A stretch of DNA of 64,000 nt from Streptomyces aidingensis (GCF_900112355.1 NZ_FOLM01000020.1:25724-89723); one strand, 5' to 3'. Positions 52,012-60,681 are shown, counted from the stretch's first letter. Notes: a model not told the origin generated them from the letters alone. Translations and numbers: made by a program.

Positions 52012-52851
52012 GTGACCGTTCCTGAGAAGAGCGGCGCGGCACGGATTTCCCTCGTGGGGATCGGCACCGTGAGCGTCATGCAGATGACCCACGAAGCGGA
52101 ATCCGTGCTCCGCGTCGCCGACGCTCTTTATGTGCTCCACGCGCAGAGTCTCGTTCTGGACTGTCTGCGCGAGCGATACGAGGCAGAGGTGGTGGACCTG
52201 TCCACCGCTTACGCCGAGAACAAGGCGAGGCGGCAGACGTATCATGAGGTCGCGGGCGCGGTGATCGGGGCCGCGACCTCCGGCGCCGGCCGCCACGTCG
52301 CGTATGTGACGTCCGGCAATCCGCTCGTGCTGGTGACTCCGTCGCAACTCATTCTGGCCGAGGCGGAGCGGCGTGGAATTCCGGTGGACGTGGTGCCCGG
52401 GGTTTCGGCACTGGACACGGTGTGGTCTGATCTGCGTTTTGATCCCGGTCCGGACGGGGCGCTGATGTTCGAGGCGACCAGCCTTCTGCTGCGCCGGTAT
52501 CCGCTCGTGCCCACGGTGCCGCTGTTCCTGTGGCAGGTGAATACCGTGGAGACCTCGCTGTACTCGACGCACAAGAACCGGCCGGAGAGATTCGCCCGGC
52601 TGCGGAAATATCTGGAGCAATTCTACCCTTCGGATCACCGAACCCGGCTGGTACACAGCGCCTCGTTCCCGTTTACCCGGCCCGAGATCGCCGATATCCC
52701 AATATCGGAACTCGGCATTCTCGCGGAGGTGGCGACGTCTCAGCACATCTTGTATGTGCCTCCGGTTCACCGGCAGCCGATTGCCGATGAAGGGCTGGCA
52801 CGTGCCGTCTCCAGCGTCGAGCACCTGGAGACGTTGATCGACAGGTCGTGA
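52012..52851 (+). CDS. Borosin-type peptide alpha-N-methyltransferase
   Basis: A 279-aa tetrapyrrole-methylase-fold protein starts at GTG 52012. SAM-site motifs are SLVGIGTVSVMQMTHEA (about residues 13-29) and YVTSGNPLVLVTP (98-110). The active-site signature of OphMA/SonM backbone methyltransferases is present: Tyr67, Arg73/74 and Tyr77 in TAYAENKARRQTYHEV. So are the diagnostic PGVSALDTVWSDLRFDP (129-145), MFEATSLLLRRYPLVP and LFLWQVNTVETS. Cobalamin and siroheme methylases lack the second set. It should methylate backbone amides of the upstream precursor using SAM. No protease, transporter or other tailoring enzyme is adjacent. Alternative: another tetrapyrrole-type methylase, unlikely given the precursor. 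Confidence 0.88.
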   Translation: MTVPEKSGAARISLVGIGTVSVMQMTHEAESVLRVADALYVLHAQSLVLDCLRERYEAEVVDLSTAYAENKARRQTYHEVAGAVIGAATSGAGRHVAYVTSGNPLVLVTPSQLILAEAERRGIPVDVVPGVSALDTVWSDLRFDPGPDGALMFEATSLLLRRYPLVPTVPLFLWQVNTVETSLYSTHKNRPERFARLRKYLEQFYPSDHRTRLVHSASFPFTRPEIADIPISELGILAEVATSQHILYVPPVHRQPIADEGLARAVSSVEHLETLIDRS

Positions 52852-53026
52852 CCGCACCACCACGCAACTCCTGCCATGCTTAGTGGTGCAGCGCGCCGGT
52901 GACCTGACGGCCGGACCTTGGGCTCGCCCCTGCTTCGGCTGGTCCGGGCGTGCCGCACCACAGTGGAGCTCAGCTTGGCGGGGCCGCGCGCTCGCGCGGC
53001 CCGATCGACGGAGGATGTGCGGACAC
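52852..53026 (+). promoter_or_regulatory. Structured leader of argS
   Basis: GTGGTGC (52883-52889) can pair with GCACCAC upstream (52854-52860) or an identical GCACCAC downstream (52955-52961), which are mutually exclusive structures. CCGGACC/GGTCCGG (52911-52917, 52941-52947) forms another stem. The last element is GGGCCGCGCG-CT-CGCGCGGCCC (52981-53002), a perfect 10-bp hairpin eight bases before GGAGG. No T-box consensus was found. Confidence 0.5.
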
Positions 53027-54799
53027 ATGACGGAGCGGGTGCGGTCGCTGGCCGACGAGGTGGAGGCAGCGGTATCGGCGGCCATGGCCGGGACACTGCC
53101 GCCCGAACTTGCCGGGCAGGACCCGCTCGTCCGACGCTCCGACCATGCCGACTTCCAGTCCAACGTGGCGCTGCCGCTGGCCAAGCGCCTGCGGGAGAAG
53201 CCCCGCGAGGTAGCGGAGAAGCTGCGCGAGCCCCTGTCCCGGGTCGAGTGGATCCGCTCGGTCGAAGTCTCCGGGCCTGGCTTCCTCAACATCAATCTCG
53301 CCGATGAAGCGCTGCTCGGCCGCCTGGCCCTCCGGTACGGCGACGCCCGCCTGGGCGTGCCCGAGACCCAGGGGGGCCAGGTGGCGGTCGTGGACTACTC
53401 CGCGCCCAACGTCGCCAAGGAAATGCACGTCGGACACCTGCGCTCCACACTGATCGGCGACGCCCTGGTCCGGGTGCTGGACTTCCTGGGCGCGCGGGTG
53501 ATCCGCCAGAACCACATCGGTGACTGGGGCACCCAGTTCGGCATGCTCATCCAGTACCTGACCGAGCATCCGGAACTGCGGTGGCATGCCAGGGACCTGG
53601 GGCAGGCCGAGGCGGGCAGCGCGGTCTCGGCGCTGGACTCCCTCTACCGCGAGGCCCGCAAACACTTCGACGCCGACCCGGCCTTCAAGGAACGCGCCCA
53701 GCGCCGGGTGGTCGCCCTCCAGGCCGGCGACGCGGAGACCGTGAACGCCTGGCGCGAGATCGTCGCCGAGTCCGAGAACGCCTTTCAGCAGATCTACGCC
53801 CGTCTCGGTGTACTGCTCACGCTCGACGATGTCGCGGGCGAGTCCTTCTACAACGACCGTCTGCAGAGCGTGGTGGACGAACTGCGGGAGAAGGGCATCG
53901 TGCAGGAGAGCGAAGGCGCCTGGTGCGTCTTCTTCGACGATATCCGCGGGCCGGAGGACAAGCCCGTCCCGATGATCGTGCAGAAGGCCGACGGCGGCTT
54001 CGGCTACGCCGCCACCGATCTGGCCGCCATCCGCTACCGCACCCAGGAGCTGAAGGCCACCCGCCTGCTGTATGTCGTCGACGCGCGCCAGTCCCAGCAC
54101 TTCGCCATGCTCTTTCGCACCGCCCGCCTCGCGGGCTGGCTGACGGATGACATCCAGGCGGTCCACGTCCAGAACGGCACCATCAACGGTCCGGACGGCC
54201 GGCCCTTCAAGACCCGCTCCGGCGGCACGGTCCGCCTGGCGGACCTCCTCGACGATGCCTACGGCCGCGCTCAGGAGGTCGTCACGGAGAAGAACCCGGA
54301 CCTCCACGACGCCGACTTGGACCGCATCGCGCAGGTCGCCAGTATCGGCGCGGTCAAGTACGCCGAACTGTCCACCTCACGCGTCAAGGACTACTCCTTC
54401 GATGTTGCCCGCATGGTGTCCTTCAGCGGCCAGACCGGTGTCTACCTCCAGTACACCCATACCCGCATCGCCTCCATCCTCCGCCGCGCGGGCGACTCTG
54501 CGGCGCAGGCCCGGTTCCGGCCCGCTCTCGCCCTCGAACCCGCCGAGCGCCAACTCGCCTTGCTTCTGGATGAGTTCAGCTCCGTACTCAACGGCGTCGC
54601 CGACACCCTCGAACCGCACCGGCTGGCCGGCTATCTGTACTCCGTTGCCAAGGCGTACACCGACTTCTACGAGTCCTGCCCCGTCCTGAAGGCCGATGCC
54701 GAAACCCGTGCCAACCGTCTGGCCCTGTGCCGGCTCACCGGCACCACCCTCGCCCGCGGCCTGGGCCTCCTGGGCATCACCGCCCCCGACCGGATGTGA
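53027..54799 (+). CDS. argS: Arginyl-tRNA synthetase
   Basis: A 590-aa class I synthetase. ATG 53027 is preferred; an ATG at 53015 lies only one base after GGAGG. An Arg-specific N-terminal domain (about residues 1-110) is followed by SAPNVAKEMHVGHLRSTLIG with the HIGH motif as HVGH, IGDWGTQFGMLIQYL, and the degenerate KMSKS site typical of ArgS, FKTRSGGTVRLADLLDDA. The anticodon-binding DALR domain contains MVSFSGQTGVYLQYTHTRI and ends in GLGLLGITAPDRM. It charges tRNA-Arg in the cytosol. Its place in an accessory region raises the possibility of a second ArgS copy. The preceding leader is highly structured. Confidence 0.96.
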   Translation: MTERVRSLADEVEAAVSAAMAGTLPPELAGQDPLVRRSDHADFQSNVALPLAKRLREKPREVAEKLREPLSRVEWIRSVEVSGPGFLNINLADEALLGRLALRYGDARLGVPETQGGQVAVVDYSAPNVAKEMHVGHLRSTLIGDALVRVLDFLGARVIRQNHIGDWGTQFGMLIQYLTEHPELRWHARDLGQAEAGSAVSALDSLYREARKHFDADPAFKERAQRRVVALQAGDAETVNAWREIVAESENAFQQIYARLGVLLTLDDVAGESFYNDRLQSVVDELREKGIVQESEGAWCVFFDDIRGPEDKPVPMIVQKADGGFGYAATDLAAIRYRTQELKATRLLYVVDARQSQHFAMLFRTARLAGWLTDDIQAVHVQNGTINGPDGRPFKTRSGGTVRLADLLDDAYGRAQEVVTEKNPDLHDADLDRIAQVASIGAVKYAELSTSRVKDYSFDVARMVSFSGQTGVYLQYTHTRIASILRRAGDSAAQARFRPALALEPAERQLALLLDEFSSVLNGVADTLEPHRLAGYLYSVAKAYTDFYESCPVLKADAETRANRLALCRLTGTTLARGLGLLGITAPDRM

Positions 54800-54808
54800 G
54801 GCAACAGC

Positions 54809-55429
54809 TCATCCGAGCGGTACTTCGGCACAGGTCTCCCACTGATACATGCGGTGGTCACGGTTGAGAATGATCAGCTCAGCCGTGGTGATCCCGGCGG
54901 CGGCCGGAGCGATACGGGCCGCCGCCAGTGCCTCGTGCACGGGAGCGGCCGGCCCGTCGGCACTGCTGTAGGCGACGGTGATGTGGGGCCGGAAACCGGC
55001 TTCCGGCTCCGGCACCGCCGGCCACACATCGGCGACGGCCTGTCGGATGGCGGCGCGGATCGCCGCGATGGCGGTGACCGGCTCCGGCACACCGTAGATC
55101 GCCTCGGGGGTCACCACAGGCCCCGAAACGGTCACCTTGGGCGGGGATACGGTGGCGAGACGGGCTCGGGCCGCCTCCACCACAGCCCGGACGTCCGCTT
55201 CCGCCACCTCGTCGGTGAATCCCAGACCCTGCATGGTCAGATGAAGCCAGCCGTCGGGGACGGGATCGAGGCCGGGGACATCCTCCAGAGCACGGCGCGC
55301 CTCTTCGGCGAAGCGCAGCACCTCGGGCGCGTCCCGCCAGGTCAGGTGCCAGGTGTAGAAGGTCCGGCCGGGACGCCAGCCGGGCCGCCACCACCAGTGG
55401 TCGGCCATGTTCTGAACGGCGGTGGTCAT
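54809..55429 (-). CDS. 2'-5' RNA ligase/cyclic phosphodiesterase family protein
   Basis: A 206-aa protein. ATG 55429 has GGGAG upstream; a longer frame start is less likely. The two HxT motifs of the 2H phosphoesterase fold are present, WLHLTMQGLGF and FRPHITVAYSSA. Enzymes of this fold open cyclic phosphates or join RNA 2'-5' ends. An N-terminal Trp/Arg-rich section (WWWRPGWRPGRTFYTWHLTW) is unusual but recurs in Streptomyces homologues encoded beside XRE regulators. It begins 13 bp after the XRE stop, so they form an operon. Confidence 0.88.
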   Translation of the reverse strand: MTTAVQNMADHWWWRPGWRPGRTFYTWHLTWRDAPEVLRFAEEARRALEDVPGLDPVPDGWLHLTMQGLGFTDEVAEADVRAVVEAARARLATVSPPKVTVSGPVVTPEAIYGVPEPVTAIAAIRAAIRQAVADVWPAVPEPEAGFRPHITVAYSSADGPAAPVHEALAAARIAPAAAGITTAELIILNRDHRMYQWETCAEVPLG

Positions 55430-55442
55430 GGTGGCGCTCCCT

Positions 55443-56927
55443 TCAGGAGACATCGTTGCCCGAGGTGAGGGCGAGACGGCGCGGTGCGGAGTCCAGAGCG
55501 AATTCCTCGATGGCCTCTTGCAAGCGCGCTGCCGGCCGGCTGCCCGCCGCGGGAGAGCGAGCCACTGCGGCGGCGAGCTCGCGCAGCCGACGGGTCACCG
55601 GGTCCAGCCGCTGCTCGGGCGGCAGGGCAAGAACGGGAAGGAGCGCTTCGGCGGCGGCCTCGGGACCGTTCAGGGCCAGGTGAGCGGCAGCCTGCGCGAT
55701 GCGCATCTGAGCCACCGTGCCGTAGGGCTGGGCGCCGGATTCGCCCAGCGCGGCCTGCGTGGTCCGCAGCGCCGAGCCCGGCTCGCCGACACGGAGCTGT
55801 ACGGCCGCGGTGTAGTTGGCACGGCGGTAGTCACCGCAGGACAGCAGTCCGCCGATCTCATCCGGGGTGGTCACGGACTCCCGCACATCGAGCGACCTGT
55901 GCAGCGCCGCCCGCGCTTCCTCTGCCGCGCCGAGCTGGGACCACGCGTCGGCCTCCTGACAGGCCAGCAGCACACCGGCCGAACCGTCCGGACGGTAGTC
56001 CGCGCCGCGTCGGGCGAAGCCGATCGCGTCCCGCATCCGGCCGTCCCAGAACGCCACCTTGGAGCGGGTGGACAGCACCCATGCCCGCAGGTCGCGGTGA
56101 TCGGCGAGTTCCGCGCACAGCCATGCGGTGCGGCCCTGTGTGTCGGCCTCCCGCAGTTGCCCCAGGTCCGAGCTGATCCAGGCCAGAATTCCGCAGAGAT
56201 AGCCGGCCACGCTGTACAGGTCCCGGGTCTGTCGTGGGTACTGCCGTCCTTCCAACAGGGCCCAGACCTGGTCGCGCAGGCGGCGGGCCTGTGCGAAGAG
56301 GGGCAGCGGCTCGCCGACGAGATAGTCGGCGGACAGGGCCCGTGTGTCGGCCACCAGTTGCTCCAGGGCGAGATCGCCGACGTTGGACGCCTCGGCCCAC
56401 CGCGCCCAGTCCGCTGCCTCGGCCGCAGCGGTGCGCACCATCTCCGGACCGGTCGGCTCGGCTGCCGCAGCGCCGCTGGCGGGGGAAGGCTGGCTGCCCG
56501 CTTCCCGGGGTGGTTCGGCAGCCGCTGCCTGGTGTGCCAGCACCCGCAGGTCGCTCTCCGGCATGGCACGCCGGTCCTCCAGGTCCAGCAGCTCGTCCAT
56601 CCGGCAGCCGAACACCTCGGCCAGGAGCAGCAGGATGTTCAGGGTGGGTCTCCGGCCGGCCGGAGCGGGCCACCGCTCCCATTTGCCGACCAGTGAGGCA
56701 TCCGCCGCCACAGCCGCACCGGGCCGCTGCGCCGAGAGGTCGTTCAGCCGGTCGGCGGTCTGTTGCAGAGTCCAGCCGTGTGCGTGCCGGAACGCCTCGC
56801 GAGGGCGCATGCCGAAACGGACGCGCATTTCGACGGCGATATCCGCAGTCACGCTGCCGCGCGTTGTCATTTCGTGGCGAAGTGCCTCGCGATCCGCCTT
56901 GGACCCGGGCTTTGGGCGGTGCGCCAT
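55443..56927 (-). CDS. Large XRE-family regulator with helical repeats
   Basis: A 494-aa protein starts at ATG 56927 after GGGAGC. The helix-turn-helix (about residues 38-118) contains MRPREAFRHAHGWTLQQTAD and ASLVGKWERWPAPAGRRPTL, with LAEVFGCRMDELLDLED after it. The rest (about 180-480) is a chain of helical pairs like TPR repeats, used to bind a small molecule or peptide. Such proteins are common Streptomyces regulators of secondary metabolism and often sit beside 2H phosphoesterase and DUF6415 genes, exactly as here. It faces the divergent DUF6415 gene across 309 bp. Confidence 0.9.
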   Translation of the reverse strand: MAHRPKPGSKADREALRHEMTTRGSVTADIAVEMRVRFGMRPREAFRHAHGWTLQQTADRLNDLSAQRPGAAVAADASLVGKWERWPAPAGRRPTLNILLLLAEVFGCRMDELLDLEDRRAMPESDLRVLAHQAAAAEPPREAGSQPSPASGAAAAEPTGPEMVRTAAAEAADWARWAEASNVGDLALEQLVADTRALSADYLVGEPLPLFAQARRLRDQVWALLEGRQYPRQTRDLYSVAGYLCGILAWISSDLGQLREADTQGRTAWLCAELADHRDLRAWVLSTRSKVAFWDGRMRDAIGFARRGADYRPDGSAGVLLACQEADAWSQLGAAEEARAALHRSLDVRESVTTPDEIGGLLSCGDYRRANYTAAVQLRVGEPGSALRTTQAALGESGAQPYGTVAQMRIAQAAAHLALNGPEAAAEALLPVLALPPEQRLDPVTRRLRELAAAVARSPAAGSRPAARLQEAIEEFALDSAPRRLALTSGNDVS

Positions 56928-57236
56928 TGGTGCTCCCTGCGGGTTGATTGCCCGGCCACGGTAACGAGGGATCTACCCACAGGCAGGGTGACTTCCACGC
57001 AAGCGGAGCACATGCTGTCCCATCATCTGTCCAATAGATCCCATCGTCCCAGGTCAGTAGCGTCGGCGTGGTCCACGGAACTTGGACACGGCCGCTCGTG
57101 ACGGTGCATCGCCATATGGGGACAGTGGTGGACACCTGGAACTCCCCGCATTCGGGCCGAGGGAAGCCGTCGGCACACCGTCGGCAGCACTCTGGGCTGC
57201 TTGCTTCGCATTGCGTCGAGGAAGGGCCGAACTCCG
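56928..57236. other. Divergent intergenic region, XRE/DUF6415
   Basis: A/T-richer than the flanks. It contains a small dyad GTCCA-N7-TGGAC (about 57069-57087), a possible operator for the XRE regulator. No gene is seen. Confidence 0.5.
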
Positions 57237-57740
57237 ATGTCCACCAGCCCACTTCCCGCAGACCGCGTCCCCACTGCCGTCGTACCGCCCGGTACCGGGG
57301 CACCGGCTCCTGAACGGGCGGATGCGGCTCCCGCCGGGCGGCGAGCGCCGCACCACCCGGAGCAGGTCCGCCTCGCCGTGGCCGCGTCGGAGCGGCTGCT
57401 CCGAGCACTCGCTCCGTCCTCACGTGAGGTCGGCGTGCAGACCAGGGCGCTGCAAGGCCACCTGGCCCTGTTGCTTCCCCAGGCCCGCCGGTACCGCGAC
57501 TCGGCGACAACTGGCGTCTCCCGCCACTGCTGGGCCGAGCTCATCGACCTTGCTGTCGCCGTCAGCAGAGCCCCCTGCTCCTCACGCGCGACCGCGCTCG
57601 GCCGTCTCCGGTTGCTGACCGGCTGCGTCAGGACCCTGCTGTACCGGGTGGAGACAACGCGCACCGCCGGTGGGACACCCGTGCCGACACACCGGTGCCG
57701 GCCCTACCGCCCGCGAGCGGCGGCAAGGAGAACAGGGTGA
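57237..57740 (+). CDS. DUF6415-like protein
   Basis: A 167-aa protein. ATG 57237 follows GGAAGGG; an upstream in-frame start is less likely. After a disordered Pro/Ala head (about 1-45) comes a helical domain: VRLAVAASERLLRALAPSSR, LQGHLALLLPQARRYRDSAT and LRLLTGCVRTLLYRVE. The pattern fits DUF6415, a Streptomyces family encoded near XRE regulators. The function is unknown. It leads a run of same-strand genes reaching 60195. Confidence 0.7.
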   Translation: MSTSPLPADRVPTAVVPPGTGAPAPERADAAPAGRRAPHHPEQVRLAVAASERLLRALAPSSREVGVQTRALQGHLALLLPQARRYRDSATTGVSRHCWAELIDLAVAVSRAPCSSRATALGRLRLLTGCVRTLLYRVETTRTAGGTPVPTHRCRPYRPRAAARRTG

Positions 57741-57747
57741 TGCCCCC

Positions 57748-57951
57748 ATGGCGGACCAGCCGGTGCCGGACGAGGAGCAGGTGCCGTCCGCCGTACTCCA
57801 CGGGCGGGCGTGCCGGTACTGCCACCAGCCGCTGAGCGGCCCCGGCGAAACGGCCGGTGAGATCACCGACGCACGGATCTACGGCCGCCCGTACCCGATA
57901 CGCGTCCGCGCCTGTTTTCCCTGCTCCCACACGCACCTGTCAACTCACTGA
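57748..57951 (+). CDS. Small zinc-ribbon-like protein
   Basis: A 67-aa protein starts at ATG 57748, seven bases after the DUF6415 stop. Two Cys pairs, CRYCHQPL and CFPCSHTH, would bind one zinc. The text between them (ETAGEITDARIYGRPYPIRV) looks like a beta hairpin. There is no DNA-binding basic region. It is probably co-translated with its neighbours. Function unknown. Confidence 0.75.
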   Translation: MADQPVPDEEQVPSAVLHGRACRYCHQPLSGPGETAGEITDARIYGRPYPIRVRACFPCSHTHLSTH

Positions 57952-58021
57952 GCAAAGCCGGGACTTCGATGAACGGCGGCAGTCGCCACCCCGCCTCACC
58001 CCCAACAGAATCAGGAACGCC

Positions 58022-58483
58022 ATGGATGACGCCGCCCTCAGCGCGCTGCTGCACGACAGGGTCGGCCAACTGGCCGGCGTATGGGGCGTCCTGGCCCTCA
58101 CGGCCGATGGCATGGCCCTGGCCTGCGCGGGGATCGGAGCGGACGACGCACGGGACCTGTCCGCCCTCGGTGCCGCCCAGGGCGCCGTCGCCCGGCAACT
58201 GATCGCCCGCAGCGAGGCCGGCCGCCTCACCACCAGCCTCCTGCTGGGCGAGAACGGATGTGTCGTCCTCACCCGCTCCAGCGCGAACACCTTCCTGGTG
58301 GCCTTCGCGTACCGCGAATGCGCCGCCGGAAACATCGGGGAACAGCTCGCCGCGCTCAGCGACGAGGTGGGAGCCCGGCTCGAGGCCCGGGTCGGCAGTC
58401 ACCTGCCGGCCCCGGTGAGCAGAGGGACGGAGTGGACAACCGCGTCGGAGAACATGCAGGCCACCGGCCGTCCCCACCGGTAG
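58022..58483 (+). CDS. Roadblock/LC7-domain protein
   Basis: A 153-aa protein starts at ATG 58022 after AGGAA. The Roadblock pattern is present: LLHDRVGQLAGVWGVLALTA, DGMALACAGIGADDARDLSA, GRLTTSLLLGENGCVVLTRS and TFLVAFAYRECAAGNIGEQL. Roadblock proteins pair with small GTPases or kinases. None is encoded here, which differs from the conservon at 28-31 kb. The tail is disordered. Confidence 0.82.
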   Translation: MDDAALSALLHDRVGQLAGVWGVLALTADGMALACAGIGADDARDLSALGAAQGAVARQLIARSEAGRLTTSLLLGENGCVVLTRSSANTFLVAFAYRECAAGNIGEQLAALSDEVGARLEARVGSHLPAPVSRGTEWTTASENMQATGRPHR

Positions 58484-58654
58484 CCCCGTCCGGCGGAGAC
58501 GTGCCCTTCCCGGCCTGCGCATCCCGTGACGCGGGCCGCCCCGTCTCCCCCGGGCCGGTGAACCCCCGGCCCGGGGGAGACGGCACCACCACCGCACTTC
58601 CGCCCGCACCCCTGCGGAGCGGCCGATCACCAGCGCACAAGGAATGAGAGCTGT

Positions 58655-59530
58655 ATGAGCACAACCGTGGTGCGAGCGGCGTCGTGGAACCTCTACGTCG
58701 GCGGCATCGACGGCGGGGACGAGACCCGCCGCAAGCAGCAGATCAGCGTCCTTGCCGACGAGATCACCCAGACCTACGGCGAGCCGGACATCGTCACGCT
58801 CACCGAGATGACGCACTGGGACGCCGGCGGCTGGTGGCGCCTTCAGGAGCTGGCCGAGGCCCTGCGCATGGCCTGGCTCACTCCGGTGACCTCCCGCGTC
58901 TCCTCCGACGTCGGCACCAGCCCCAACCACCTGGCAATCCTCTACCGGCCCGAGCGGGTCAACGTGCTGCGCTACCAGGCCCCGGTCGGAAACGGCGCCT
59001 TCCACCACGGGCTCGCCCGCGCCCACCTGGCCATCGACGGCGTCGAGTTCGCCGTGCTGGCCACCCACCTGGCCTGGACCGACGGCGACACCCGCCTCCG
59101 CGAAGCGCGGTGGATGACCGACAACGCCGGCCCGTTCCCCGGCCAACCCCGCAATGCCCTCCTCATGGGCGACCTGAACGTCCTGGCCGAGCAGGACCCC
59201 GAACCGGACTGGAACCTCATCCCGCGCAACACCTGGAGCCGCTACCGGCAGATTCACGCTGACGGGAGCTGGGGGCCGGCCGACCGGCGCGCGCTCCGGG
59301 TGCTGCTCAACTCCGGCTGGATCGACCCCCAGACCGTCGTGCGCCAGGCCCGCAAGCCGACCGTGGGCCATTACCCGACCGATTCGGCACAGCCCTCGCG
59401 CATCGACCACGCCCTGGTCACCGGGGAGGTACGGCCGAAGGTGTACGCCACCCACGCATCCGAGCTCGCCGATTCCGCCTCCGACCACCGGCCCATCGTG
59501 CTCACCGCCGAGATCGGGGCGGCGGCATGA
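58655..59530 (+). CDS. Endonuclease/exonuclease/phosphatase (EEP) family protein
   Basis: A 291-aa protein starts at ATG 58655 behind AAGGAATGAGAG. The EEP fold residues are present: Asn in AASWNLYVGG, Glu in DIVTLTEMTHWD, His in VLATHLAWTDGD, Asp and Asn in LLMGDLNVLAEQD, and the final SDHRPIVLTAEI. These bind a divalent metal and hydrolyse phosphodiesters in DNA, RNA or small molecules. There is no signal peptide, so it acts inside the cell. The next gene overlaps its stop (ATGA). Confidence 0.9.
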   Translation: MSTTVVRAASWNLYVGGIDGGDETRRKQQISVLADEITQTYGEPDIVTLTEMTHWDAGGWWRLQELAEALRMAWLTPVTSRVSSDVGTSPNHLAILYRPERVNVLRYQAPVGNGAFHHGLARAHLAIDGVEFAVLATHLAWTDGDTRLREARWMTDNAGPFPGQPRNALLMGDLNVLAEQDPEPDWNLIPRNTWSRYRQIHADGSWGPADRRALRVLLNSGWIDPQTVVRQARKPTVGHYPTDSAQPSRIDHALVTGEVRPKVYATHASELADSASDHRPIVLTAEIGAAA

Positions 59531-60195
59531 CCACCACGGCGGCACCGCCCGCCGTCATCCCCTACATCACCGCCCGCCACGGCGAAGAACCCGACTACGC
59601 CGCCAACCTCGGCCTCCTGCCGGGCGGACGGGGCCTGCGCTACCTGGCCGAGGAGCCCGGCGACCGCGACGCGCAGGGCGTGCTGTGGGGCAGGGTCTCC
59701 CAGTCCCGCGACGGCGACCGCCTGACCGGCGCCCCCCGCTTCGCCGAGGTCCACCCCTCCCGGCAGCGCGAGGCCATGACCTGGCTGCGCTGCCAGGTCT
59801 GCATGCGCCCCGCCAGCCGCACCGGGGCCGGCTGGCTGTTCCTGGAGTCCGCCGGCCCGAACGGACGGCGCTCTCCTGACGGCCTGGAAGGGATGCTGAC
59901 CGCCCAGCCTCCGGTATGCGCCGAACACGCCCGCCTCGCGGCCCAACGCTGCCCCCACCTGGCGTCCGCCGGGTTCATCGTGGTCCGGGCCCGGCTGCCC
60001 CGTCTCTACGGTGTGATCGGCACCTCCTACCGAGCCACTCCCGGCGGCGGCCTGGCAGCAGATGAGGGAGACGACACCCCGGTGTCCTACCGCGACCGGC
60101 ACCGACTGCGCTGGCTCATCGCCTCCCAGCTCGTACGCCAACTCTGCGGCGTGACGGCGGTAAACCTGAGCAGCCCGCCCGAAGCGGGCCGGTGA
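59527..60195 (+). CDS. Hypothetical protein coupled to the EEP gene
   Basis: A 222-aa protein; ATG 59527 overlaps the EEP stop. Cys pairs in LRCQVCMRPASR, PPVCAEH and AAQRCPH may bind zinc, as in phage-like or nucleotide-modifying proteins of Streptomyces. Other motifs: VIPYITARHGEEPDYAANLG near the start and HRLRWLIASQLVRQLCGVTA near the end. No family is named. The coupling implies work with the EEP hydrolase. Confidence 0.78.
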   Translation: MTTTAAPPAVIPYITARHGEEPDYAANLGLLPGGRGLRYLAEEPGDRDAQGVLWGRVSQSRDGDRLTGAPRFAEVHPSRQREAMTWLRCQVCMRPASRTGAGWLFLESAGPNGRRSPDGLEGMLTAQPPVCAEHARLAAQRCPHLASAGFIVVRARLPRLYGVIGTSYRATPGGGLAADEGDDTPVSYRDRHRLRWLIASQLVRQLCGVTAVNLSSPPEAGR

Positions 60196-60309
60196 CCACC
60201 TCGCCTGCCGAGCCCGGCCGAAATGCGAAGAGCTGCCCCATAGCCGTCCACGCCGTCACTACGATGGGAGACCTTCAACTCAGCGGACTCGAGGGTTCCA
60301 GGGGGACGA

Positions 60310-60681
60310 GTGGTTCAGGATGAGGGCCGCGCCACGGCCGGGGGGAACAGGAGCACCGAGGTGGCACCGGACAGCCTGTCCGTCATCGTCTCGATCGACG
60401 ACGCCGAGGATGTCCCCGGCGGCTCCAAAGGGCTCTTCCGAAGCCGTGGCGAGGAGACCTCGGTGCGCGAGATCCCGGTCGCGGTACTGCACCGGAATCT
60501 TCAGCGCACGGTGGATGCCCTTCAGCAGGTGATCGGCGAACTGCAGGTGCCCTCCGGGGGCATGCCGCTTCGCGAGGCCCAGGTGTCCTTCGAGATCACC
60601 GCAGGCGGCAGCATCGCCATCGTCGGCACATCGGCCCAGGTCTCGGCCAAGGGTGCGATCACGCTGACCTTCGGCTCCTGA
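60310..60681 (+). CDS. Small Pepco-like companion of the caspase-Hsp90 protein
   Basis: A 123-aa protein starts at GTG 60310 after GGGGGACGA. A polar N-terminus leads to SLSVIVSIDDAEDVPGGSKG, a helix VLHRNLQRTVDALQQVIGEL, and a beta-rich end, MPLREAQVSFEITAGGSIAI then VSAKGAITLTFGS. This order resembles the Pepco/Trypco-type small proteins that accompany caspase or trypsin-like effectors in bacterial conflict systems. I assign it by pattern, not by alignment. The effector gene starts 22 bp downstream. Confidence 0.65.
   Translation: MVQDEGRATAGGNRSTEVAPDSLSVIVSIDDAEDVPGGSKGLFRSRGEETSVREIPVAVLHRNLQRTVDALQQVIGELQVPSGGMPLREAQVSFEITAGGSIAIVGTSAQVSAKGAITLTFGS

Noticed and set aside
52852..53026. 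T-box riboswitch before argS
   Set aside because: Stems are present but I could not find the conserved T-box sequence or a specifier loop.
57748..60195. A complete conservon around the second Roadblock gene
   Set aside because: No kinase, DUF742 or GTPase gene is adjacent.
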